Assembly (NCBI GenBank): GCA_902590245.1
Contig: CACIWG010000008.1
Coordinates: 1 to 64,000, forward strand
Direction: 5' to 3'
DNA length: 64,000 nucleotides
Source: an uncultured SAR116 cluster alpha proteobacterium
GTDB lineage: Bacteria > Pseudomonadota > Alphaproteobacteria > Puniceispirillales > Marisalimonadaceae
Part shown: positions 1-8,400 of the stretch, in pieces
How positions within the stretch are numbered: the stretch's first letter is position 1
Layout of the letters: every line of letters starts with the position of its first letter
Translations under genes and position numbers: made by a program
The notes under the pieces: generated by a model
What the model was told of the DNA's origin: nothing
Seen by the model: the letters and a program-made list of their open reading frames with translations, nothing else
Databases searched by the model: none

Positions 1-302
1 ATGCTCCACATAAGTAGGGCTGAATAAAATCCGTTTGCAAATAAAGCAAATAAAATAAGGCCAATTGAACCAATTAATGATGATATAAAATAAACTTTTT
101 TTGAATCGTAGCTATCAGTTAACCCAACTAGAAAAGGGGTGGCAAAAATGTACCCAAAAAAAAATGCGCCGCTTATCCAGCCTGCTTCAAGATTTGTAAG
201 AGACCATAAATTTTGTAAATCAATAAGATAAATTGGCCAAGCTGCAAATCCAGCCATTGAAAGGACTTGAGAAAAACAAGTTAAATAAACAATAAATGGC
301 AT
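1..302 (-). CDS. MFS transporter, N-terminal part (truncated by window edge)
   Basis: Reading the minus strand from ATG at 302 gives about 100 residues without a stop before the window edge. The start MPFIVYLTCFSQVLSMAGFA is a hydrophobic first helix. It is followed by a second helix (WISGAFFFGYIFATPFLVG) that leads into GLTDSYDSKK, which matches MFS motif A (G-x-L-x-D-R-x-x-R/K) between helices 2 and 3. A third helix follows. This is therefore the 5' end of a major facilitator inner-membrane carrier; the substrate cannot be told. It is divergent from the acyl-CoA synthetase at 383, with 80 nt between the starts. Confidence 0.75.
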   Translation of the reverse strand, partial: MPFIVYLTCFSQVLSMAGFAAWPIYLIDLQNLWSLTNLEAGWISGAFFFGYIFATPFLVGLTDSYDSKKVYFISSLIGSIGLILFALFANGFYSALLMWS

Positions 303-382
303 AATTTTTTATTTTTTATAGAACAATTTATATAACTTATTTAACATGTAAATAGTATTTACTCTATAAAAAGGTTTTTATC

Positions 383-2464
383 ATGTCTGCATTAAAAGAT
401 ATAATGTCACCAAAATCAGTAGCTATTGTTGGAGCTTCAGATGATAAGGGTAGAATTGGCGGCAAACCTCTTTCTTATATGTTAGATCAAAATTATTCTG
501 GTAAAATTTTCCCCGTAAATCCAAAGCATCAAACTATTCAGGGATTGAAATCGTATAAAAGTTTGACTGAAATTGAAGATGATTTAGATTTTGTTTTAGT
601 AGCAGTGCCATCGATTCATGTAACTAATGTCTTAAATGAAGCAGTAAAAAAGAAAGCAAAAACTGCTTTGATTTTTTCCTCTGGATTTGCAGAGATGGGA
701 GGAATAGGAAAAGAATACCAAGACGAAATTGAAAATATCAGTAAAAACTCATCACTTAGAATTATTGGTCCAAATTGTCTAGGATTATTTAATGCAGAGA
801 GTAACTTTTATCCTACATTTACATCAGCTATTGATAGAGCAGCACCAATTCCTGGAGGTATAGCTATCGCAAGTCAGTCTGGTGCATATGGCAGTCACAT
901 TTATATGGTTTCTCATCAGAGAGGTTTAGGAATAAATTATTGGATAACTACAGGAAACGAAGCTGATATATCTGTTTCTGAAGCCATACAATTTTTAGCT
1001 GAAGATGAAAAAGTACATACCATTATGGCGTATGTGGAAAGTGTCAAAGATGGAAAAATGTTTACAAAAGCATTAGATACAGCAAGGCAAGAAAAAAAAC
1101 CTGTAATTTTAATGAAAGTTGGTAGATCAGATGTTGGTGCTGCCGCTGCTAACTCTCACACTGCTTCTCTAGCTGGAGAAGATGCAATTTATAGTGAAGT
1201 AATTAGAGCTCATGGAGCTTATAGAGTTAGAAGTACTGAAGAAATGCTTGATGTGGCTTATGCTACAAAACCCCGTATTTATCCAAGTGGAAAAAATCTT
1301 GGTATTGTTACTATCTCTGGAGGTGGAGGTGTGCTTATGGCAGATGCTGCTTACGATGAAGGTTTAAATGTAAAACCTATGCCTAAAGAAGCTCAACAAA
1401 ATTTAAAAAAAATTGTGCCTTTTGCATCTCCAATGAATCCAGTAGATGTTACAGCCCAATTTTTTAATGATTTATCCTTAGTTCCAACATTTACAGATGT
1501 AATGTTATCTAAAGGTGGATACGATGGAATAATTGGTTTTTGGACATCAGTACCAGGTTCTTCAAAGTTTACTCAGCCACTTCTTGATGCTTTAAAAACA
1601 GCTATGAAAGGATATTCAGATAAAATTTTCATTAATTGCATGGTAGCTCCAAATGAAATTTATAAAAAATATGAAAACGAAGGTTTTTTATGTATTGAAG
1701 ACCCTACCAGAGCTGTTGTATCAATGGCAGCATTGATGCATTTTGGGAGTGAATTTAATAACAATATAGATAAAGTTGAAAGCTTAGAAATAAAAAAACT
1801 AGACATACCCAAAAGAAAATTAAATGAATTTGAAGCAACAAATTTATTGTCCGAATTTGGAATAAATATGAATAAATGTCATTTAATTAAAAATAAGTCT
1901 GAATTAAAATTCATTTTTAAAAATGAAAAAAATAAAAAATTTGTCATGAAAGTTGTTTCAAACGAAATTGAACATAAAACCGAAGTTGGTGGAGTTAAAC
2001 TTAATATAAAAACTTTAGATGAAGCTTTAAAATCATTTGATGATATTACTGAAAATATTTTGACTAAAAAACCAAACATAAAAATTGATGGAATAATGAT
2101 AGCTCCAATGATTGAAAAAGGCATTGAAGTTATTTTAGGTGCAAAAATTGACCCTGTGTTTGGTCCTTTTATAGTGTTTGGCTTAGGCGGAATATATGCA
2201 GAAGCTATTAAAGATGTAGCTTTTGTAGAGGCGCCAGCAAATAAAAAGATGGTTGTTGAAATGATAAAAAGATTAAAATCTTCTAAAATATTTGAAGGTG
2301 ATAGAGGTGTCAAAATTAATTATGATCAATTAGTTGATACAATTGTAAAATTATCTAACTTCATTTATGCTCATAAAGATCACGTAAAAGAAATTGAAAT
2401 GAATCCAGTAATTGTTAATGAAAAAAATGTAATTGGATTAGATGCGTTAATAATAAATTATTAA
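383..2464 (+). CDS. NDP-forming acyl-CoA synthetase (acetate-CoA ligase family), alpha-beta fusion
   Basis: The 693-residue protein has the order of fused ADP-forming acyl-CoA synthetases. An N-terminal CoA-binding Rossmann domain (SVAIVGASDDKGRIGG, residues 12-27) is followed by succinyl-CoA-ligase-like domains and a C-terminal ATP-grasp domain from about residue 480. The phospho-histidine site is visible as NSHTASLAG with His259. The family converts acyl-CoA, NDP and phosphate to acid, CoA and NTP, or the reverse, in the cytoplasm. The acyl substrate is unknown. It heads a three-gene operon with an OB-fold protein and a thiolase-like protein (13 nt to the next start). That context suggests CoA-ester turnover rather than acetate metabolism. 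Confidence 0.88.
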   Translation: MSALKDIMSPKSVAIVGASDDKGRIGGKPLSYMLDQNYSGKIFPVNPKHQTIQGLKSYKSLTEIEDDLDFVLVAVPSIHVTNVLNEAVKKKAKTALIFSSGFAEMGGIGKEYQDEIENISKNSSLRIIGPNCLGLFNAESNFYPTFTSAIDRAAPIPGGIAIASQSGAYGSHIYMVSHQRGLGINYWITTGNEADISVSEAIQFLAEDEKVHTIMAYVESVKDGKMFTKALDTARQEKKPVILMKVGRSDVGAAAANSHTASLAGEDAIYSEVIRAHGAYRVRSTEEMLDVAYATKPRIYPSGKNLGIVTISGGGGVLMADAAYDEGLNVKPMPKEAQQNLKKIVPFASPMNPVDVTAQFFNDLSLVPTFTDVMLSKGGYDGIIGFWTSVPGSSKFTQPLLDALKTAMKGYSDKIFINCMVAPNEIYKKYENEGFLCIEDPTRAVVSMAALMHFGSEFNNNIDKVESLEIKKLDIPKRKLNEFEATNLLSEFGINMNKCHLIKNKSELKFIFKNEKNKKFVMKVVSNEIEHKTEVGGVKLNIKTLDEALKSFDDITENILTKKPNIKIDGIMIAPMIEKGIEVILGAKIDPVFGPFIVFGLGGIYAEAIKDVAFVEAPANKKMVVEMIKRLKSSKIFEGDRGVKINYDQLVDTIVKLSNFIYAHKDHVKEIEMNPVIVNEKNVIGLDALIINY

Positions 2465-2477
2465 GTTGGAGAGATTT

Positions 2478-2867
2478 ATGCCTGAAATTTTAACTAATCA
2501 AGTTGGTCCAGAAAAACAATTTTATGATTTTTTGTCAGATGGTAAAATAAAAATTCAGAGAAATAAAAACACCGGTAAATTTTTCTTCCATCCAAGAGTT
2601 GCATTTCCTGGAACTGGAGAGAGAGAATTAGAATGGGTGGAAATTTCTGGAAAAGGTGTTGTCCATAGTTCAAGTTGTAATAGGAGATTACCTGAAAAGG
2701 GTGGTGATTTTAATTTATCAATTATTAAACTTGAAGAAGGACCTTGTATGATGTCAAGTGTTCTAGGTATTGAGCCAGATCAAGTTAAAATTGGTACTAA
2801 AGTTAATGCAAGAATTGACAATACAGGTGAAAAACCACGAGTTGTCTTTGATATTGCAAAGGATTAA
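2478..2867 (+). CDS. DUF35-type OB-fold protein with degenerate zinc ribbon
   Basis: I place the start at ATG 2478, preceded by GGAGAG at 2468-2473; an upstream in-frame TTG at 2466 is less likely. The 129-residue protein matches the DUF35 layout: short N-terminal helix, rubredoxin-like ribbon region, then an OB-fold (ELEWVEISGKGVVHSSS to KVNARIDNTGEKPRVVFD). In this family the ribbon normally carries four zinc-binding cysteines. Here the segment reads IQRNKNTGKFFFHPRVAFPG and has none of them. Such proteins are usual partners of thiolases and HMG-CoA synthases and help CoA or acyl channelling. The next gene is indeed a thiolase-fold protein, 3 nt downstream. Confidence 0.85.
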   Translation: MPEILTNQVGPEKQFYDFLSDGKIKIQRNKNTGKFFFHPRVAFPGTGERELEWVEISGKGVVHSSSCNRRLPEKGGDFNLSIIKLEEGPCMMSSVLGIEPDQVKIGTKVNARIDNTGEKPRVVFDIAKD

Positions 2868-2870
2868 ATC

Positions 2871-4049
2871 ATGGATGAAATAAATAAAATAAGAGGTAAA
2901 ACTGCAGTTGTAGGGTTGGCAGAGGCTGGCTGTGGTGTGACACCAGGTTGGTCAGCAATGGAATTGATGGCGACTGCTGTTCATGACGCGCTTGATGAAG
3001 CAGGAATAAATTTATCACAAGTTGATGGATTATTTGCAGCAACAGCATTTCACTCAATGGCTGCAATGTCACTATCTGAATATTTAGGTATAAGACCAAA
3101 ATTTGCAGACGGTTCAAATATTGGCGGGTCAAGTTTTTTAGCTCATATAATTACTGCTGCAGTAGCACTAGAAACAGGGTTAATAAATACTGCAGTTATT
3201 GCATATGGTTCTAATCAAAGAAGTGCAGGTGGTTTTAAAACAATTTCAGAGCCTATGCCCTATGAAGCTGATTATAACCCAAGAATGCCAGTTAGCGCTT
3301 ATGCTCTTGCTGCCCAACGATATTTGCATGAATATGGAGCAAAGAAAGAAGATTTAGCACAAGTAGCTGTATCAGCACGTGATTGGGCTTTATTAAATCC
3401 AAGAGCGTATATGCATGACAGAGGGCCTTTGACTATAAATGATGTCATGAGTGCTCGTCCAATTGTAGATCCATTAGGAAAATTAGATTGTTGTCTTGTG
3501 ACAGACGGGGCAGCAGCAATTGTGATGACCAGATCTGACAAAGCTAAAGATTGTAAAACTACACCAATTTATTTATTAGGTGCAGCTATGGAACATCATC
3601 ACAGAATGATTTCAGAAATGCCCGATTTAACAAGAACTTCAGCTTTTGAAAGTGGTCAAAGAGCATTTGAAATGTCAGGTTATAATCCTTCAGATATGGA
3701 TACTATTCAACTATATGACGCATTTACAATTAACCCTATTTTGTTCCTTGAAGATTTAGGTTTTTGTAAAAAAGGTGAGGGTAAAGACTTGATTAAAAAT
3801 ATTGGCCCTTCTGGATCTTTGCCTGTGAATACTAGTGGAGGAGGATTGTCTTGTGTTCATCCCGGAATGTATGGCTTGTTTGTAACTCTTGAGGCTCTAA
3901 GACAACTAAGAAACTCAGCTGGTGATGATGTTGGAAAAAGAAAAGAGGGTGGCTGGCTAAAAGATCCTAAACTTTCGCTAGCTCACGGTAATGGTGGAGT
4001 TTTATCAAGCCAAGTTACAAACATATGGGGATTAGAGGAAACAATATAA
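2871..4049 (+). CDS. SCPx/DUF35-associated thiolase-like protein lacking the nucleophilic cysteine
   Basis: This 392-residue protein has the thiolase fold of the lipid-transfer/SCPx branch, which pairs with DUF35 proteins. The position that carries the acyl-accepting cysteine in true thiolases reads NIGGSSFLAH (residues 83-92), with serine instead. The late histidine is kept in NTSGGGLSCVHPGMYG (His330), and the C-terminal Cys-x-Gly motif is replaced by HGNGG (His372). Family members with this pattern are poorly characterised; they may be non-decarboxylating Claisen or retro-Claisen lyases, or binding proteins. The gene is translated 3 nt after the OB-fold gene, so the two probably form one complex. 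Confidence 0.82.
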   Translation: MDEINKIRGKTAVVGLAEAGCGVTPGWSAMELMATAVHDALDEAGINLSQVDGLFAATAFHSMAAMSLSEYLGIRPKFADGSNIGGSSFLAHIITAAVALETGLINTAVIAYGSNQRSAGGFKTISEPMPYEADYNPRMPVSAYALAAQRYLHEYGAKKEDLAQVAVSARDWALLNPRAYMHDRGPLTINDVMSARPIVDPLGKLDCCLVTDGAAAIVMTRSDKAKDCKTTPIYLLGAAMEHHHRMISEMPDLTRTSAFESGQRAFEMSGYNPSDMDTIQLYDAFTINPILFLEDLGFCKKGEGKDLIKNIGPSGSLPVNTSGGGLSCVHPGMYGLFVTLEALRQLRNSAGDDVGKRKEGGWLKDPKLSLAHGNGGVLSSQVTNIWGLEETI

Positions 4050-4066
4050 TTAAATATTTTTCAAAA

Positions 4067-5104
4067 TTAAATACATTCTAAAATTTCTGTTTCTTGGCCA
4101 CTTTTTAATCTTTTCATTCCAACAGATTTTACATTAACCTCATTTCTGACTGTCATATAAGCATCATTAGATATTAAAATTTGGTTTGGTTCAGAAATAT
4201 CACAAATATTAAATGCTATATTAACATTTTGACCTAATATATCATATTGTACTGTTTTATCACCAACAGTTCCTGCTACTAATGATCCATAGTGAATGCC
4301 TATATGTAAATCCCAAGGTGTTTCTAAATTGGATGCTATTTCTTTCAATTTGTAACCGCAATCTACACAACTTTTTACGGATTGAGTATCAAAAGATGAT
4401 AACCCACTTACAGCTACAATAGCGTCACCAACAGTTTTAATTTTTTCTAAATTAAACTCTAAAAAAGCATTTTCAAATAATTTTATTATATTTTGTAATG
4501 TTTCAATTACTAACTCAGGTTGGTTTTTATCACAAAATGAAGTAAATCCTACTAAATCACATATTAAAATTGAAACCTCATCGTATCTTCTTGGTCTTAC
4601 AAATCCTGTTGTTTGTAATTCACTAACAACAGAGTTTGGCATTACAGTCTTAAGAATTTGTTGAGATTTTTTTTTATCAGTTTCTACTTTGTCTAGATAT
4701 ACTTCTTCTCTATCTCTCATCCCTTTTTTATCCAATGATGCATCCACTCTTGCTCTTAGTAATGTTCTGTTGAATGGCTTTGTAACAAAATCATCTGCAC
4801 CATTTTTTATGCATTCAGCTGCCGTATCTACTTCATCAGAGGCAGTGACCATTATTACAGGAATATTTCTTTGTGATGGATTTCCTTTTAATTGTTTTAA
4901 AACATCAAGGCCACTTATATCTGGCATCATTAAATCTAATAAAATTAAATCAAATTTAGATTCATTGACAAGATTTAATGCGTCCTTACCACAATCTGCT
5001 AAAGCAATATTTTCGTAACCATCTTTTTTAAGACTTCTTTCAAGTGTATATCTATTATCTTCGATATCGTCCACTATAAGAATTTTAGCTTCATTTTTAT
5101 TCAT
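4067..5104 (-). CDS. Receiver domain-class III adenylate/guanylate cyclase fusion
   Basis: The 345-residue soluble protein has a CheY-like receiver at residues 5-125 (phospho-acceptor Asp57 in ILLDLMMPD, Lys109), a helical linker with the MPxxV signature common before cyclase domains, and a class III cyclase domain from about 172. Metal-binding Asp183 (CDLVGF) and Asp227 (VGDAIVAV) are present. Lys223 and Asp288 match the adenine-selecting pair, so cAMP is the likely product. Asn295 is present, but the transition-state arginine four residues later is replaced by Asn299. It is the last gene of a minus-strand signalling operon, 2 nt after the receiver gene, so phosphorylation by the hybrid kinase probably controls it. 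Confidence 0.9.
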   Translation of the reverse strand: MNKNEAKILIVDDIEDNRYTLERSLKKDGYENIALADCGKDALNLVNESKFDLILLDLMMPDISGLDVLKQLKGNPSQRNIPVIMVTASDEVDTAAECIKNGADDFVTKPFNRTLLRARVDASLDKKGMRDREEVYLDKVETDKKKSQQILKTVMPNSVVSELQTTGFVRPRRYDEVSILICDLVGFTSFCDKNQPELVIETLQNIIKLFENAFLEFNLEKIKTVGDAIVAVSGLSSFDTQSVKSCVDCGYKLKEIASNLETPWDLHIGIHYGSLVAGTVGDKTVQYDILGQNVNIAFNICDISEPNQILISNDAYMTVRNEVNVKSVGMKRLKSGQETEILECI

Positions 5105-5106
5105 AA

Positions 5107-5472
5107 TTATAAACCTAGTTGTTTATTTATCTTCTCTAACAATCTTTTAATATCTACTGGTTTAGTATCATAATCATTACAACCAGCTTCAAGAGCTCTT
5201 TTTTTATGTTCTTCCATTGCGTGAGCAGATAGGGCAATTATTGGAATATTATTTAATTCATCTTTACTTTTAATGGTTTTTGTTGCTGTCCAACCATCCA
5301 TTTTTGGTAAACTTAAATCCATTAAAATCAAATCTGGATTTTCTGAGGAAGCCATCTCAACTCCCATTTCTCCGTCAGTTGCTACAACAATTTCAAAGCC
5401 TTTTCGTTTTAATCTTCTAGATAGCATATAAACATTATCTTCGTTATCTTCTACATACAGTATCTTTGTCAT
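5107..5472 (-). CDS. Single-domain response regulator, DivK/CheY-like
   Basis: I start this gene at ATG 5472, which follows GGACAGG in the end of the kinase gene; a longer in-frame start at 5514 lies inside that gene. The 121-residue product is a bare receiver: acidic pocket EDNED at 8-12, phospho-acceptor Asp52 in LILMDLSLPKMDG, and conserved Lys in DTKPVD. It has no output domain. The sequence resembles DivK-type receivers of alphaproteobacteria. It lies 1 nt after the kinase stop and 2 nt before the cyclase start, so it probably shuttles phosphate within this island, perhaps from the kinase to the cyclase receiver. Confidence 0.9.
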   Translation of the reverse strand: MTKILYVEDNEDNVYMLSRRLKRKGFEIVVATDGEMGVEMASSENPDLILMDLSLPKMDGWTATKTIKSKDELNNIPIIALSAHAMEEHKKRALEAGCNDYDTKPVDIKRLLEKINKQLGL

Positions 5473-5473
5473 A

Positions 5474-8400
5474 TCAACCTGTCCTTTTAATAACTTTATT
5501 AATTTCTTCTGCAATACTCAAAACAGTATCATCTGTTTTATGAATAACTTTTTCAGTTTCATTTTTCAAAAAGCTTTTATCATTATCGTCTAAATCAGCT
5601 CCTGTTAAAACTAAAATTGGTATAGATTTTATCTTCGTATCTTTTATTTGACTCAGAAATTCAAAACCATTCATTATAGGCATCATTAAATCGAGAAGAA
5701 TAATATCTGGTAAATTTTCTTCATCATTTAGTTTTATCAATGCTTCTTTTCCATTAGAGGCTTCAGCGACAATATTTCCTTGTTTCTCTAATATCTCTTT
5801 TACTGTAAATCTTAAATTTTCATCATCTTCAATTATAAAAATTTTAAGATTTTCGCTTTTACCAATCAATGAATGAATAGAATTAATTAAACGATCTTTC
5901 TCTATTGGTTTAGAAACAAAATCTGCAGCACCTAGAGAAAAACCTTTGTTTTTTTCATCTAAAATTGAAGCCATTACTACTGGTATTTTTGATACTTCTG
6001 GATCTGCTTTTAGTGTCCTAAGTACTGACCAGCCATCCATCTCAGGCATTAAAATATCTAAAGTTATTAAATTTGGTTTTATTTTTCTGGCCAATTCAAT
6101 TCCCTCTTTGCCATTATTTGCAATAACTACATTATAAGCATCTTTTGTTAATTGACGTTTTATTAATTCACTTACAGTTGGATCGTCATCAATAATCAAA
6201 ATGGTCTTTGCATTTTGGTTTTCAATTGAAACTACATTTTCAATTAATGAACTTTGGGTCAGTTTTTTATTTTTAACATCTTCAGAAGCACCTAAATAGT
6301 CAGCTAGGAAAGTTGCAGTAAATGTAGTTCCTTTATTCATTTCACTTCTGACAGTTACATCACCACCCATCATAATAGCTAATTGCTTAGAAATAGTTAA
6401 ACCTAAACCAGTTCCACCATATTTTCTAGTAGTAGAACTGTCAGCTTGTACAAAAGAATTAAATAATCTATTCATTTGTTCTTTTGTCATGCCAATGCCT
6501 GTGTCAGATACCGAGATAGCAATTAGATCACCTGATTTGTTTTTCTTTTTTTCAACTTTTAACGTAATTTCTCCTTTCTCTGTAAACTTGCAAGCATTTG
6601 AAATTAAATTAAGTGTTATTTGCTTTACTCTTGTTTGGTCTGCTGTAACTGTATCTAATTCTTTTTGAAAATTGACGTTTAACTTATTATTATTTTTATC
6701 TGCTAATGGTTGAGATGTTTTAACTATCTCATCTATAATTAGTTTAAGTTCAAAAGTTTCATTAAATAATTCAATTCGACCAGCTTCAATTTTCGATAAA
6801 TCAAGAACGTCATTTATCAAGGCAAGTAGATGCTTGCCTGCATTGAAAACTCTATCTAATGGTTCGACGAAATCATCAAGTTCATCGTCTAAAGCATCTT
6901 CTTTCAACATCTCTGTCAATCCAATAATTGCATTTAAAGGAGTTCTTAATTCATGTGACATATTTGCTAAGAATTGACTTTTTGTTTTATTAGCTTCATT
7001 TGCTTTTTCTTTTTCTTCGTCAAGTGCAGAAATAGTTTTTATAAGTTCAGTTTCTTTATTTTTTAGCTCGGTTATGTTAGTAAAAATTGTAAATGTACTA
7101 TTATCATCTAATCTCGAGTACGTTGCATTCCAATACGATCCATCATAAAATTGAGGAACGTTAATTGTTTTCGTTCCTGAAAAAGACTTTCTATTCTTGA
7201 ATGCGTTTTCGAAATACTTATTTTTTTCTTCATTACTTTCAAACTTCATGAAATTGAACTTTTTATGTCGTTCCATTTGTTCTTTAAAGGTAAGACCAGG
7301 AAGATAATCTTTTATACCAGCTTTTAAATGAATATTGTAAGCGTATTTATTACACATCACTAATTTGTCTTCGTTATCCCATAAGGAAATTCCATGAGGC
7401 ATACTATCGATAGCATCTTGTAGTCTTTTTTCTGCCTCAAGAGCTTGTCTTTCTTTTTCTTTTAAATCTGTAATGTCATCAAATATTTGCGTATATGTTC
7501 CATCTGGAAGTTTTGTTACAAATCCTGAAAATGTAGATCCATCTGTAAAAGTTTGTTCAAATCTTTTTTTTCCTTTTGTGTTATTTATTTCTTGCTCTCT
7601 TTCGTCTATAAACTGAGAAATTGAAACACCTTTAGGTACTTTTAGATTTCCTGCAGTTATAATAGCTCTAACATATTTTTTTCTTTCAATTCCGTCCTTT
7701 AAGTTTAAATTTAATCTTGATAAAGCTTCTTGTTTAGCTTTTTTGTTTGAATGAATTAACTTGTGGTCTTTACTCCAGAGAAAAATAATATTTGGTATTT
7801 CATCGATTGCATCTATAAGTTGTTGCATGTCTCTTTCTTTTCTTTTCATCTCTGAAATATCTGTCCAAACCTGCAAAAAACCTCCGTCATCTAACCTATT
7901 GGTTATACCTAGCATCGTTACATCATTTTCAAACATTGTTTCAAATTTTGTTTCCTTTTGAGCTTGAGAATATGATCGTAGTCTTTCACTTAACCATTTC
8001 TTAGAATTCACGCCTTTTGGAGTAATTATTTTTTTATTATTTAATGAATGCGAAACCATTTGTCGCCTAGTAACACCCGGTTTCAAATTAAATCCTAATT
8101 TATTTTTTTGAAATATTCGAGATGCTTTATTAGCCATCACGAGTTTGTCAGTGTTATCCCATAAATAAATCTGACTTGGTGTCAATTCTATTGCATCACT
8201 CAATCTTTTTAAAGATTTTTCGTTTTCTTTAATTTCTGTAACATCTGTAAAGAATTGTAATGTTCCTCCATTAGATAAATTAGAGGTACTTACTAAATAG
8301 ATAGATCCATCACCATAAATATTATCTATTGTTCTTTTCCCACTGAGATATTTAGGATCTAAAAATTCTTTTTGTCTTTGTTTTAAAAATTCATTTTGAG

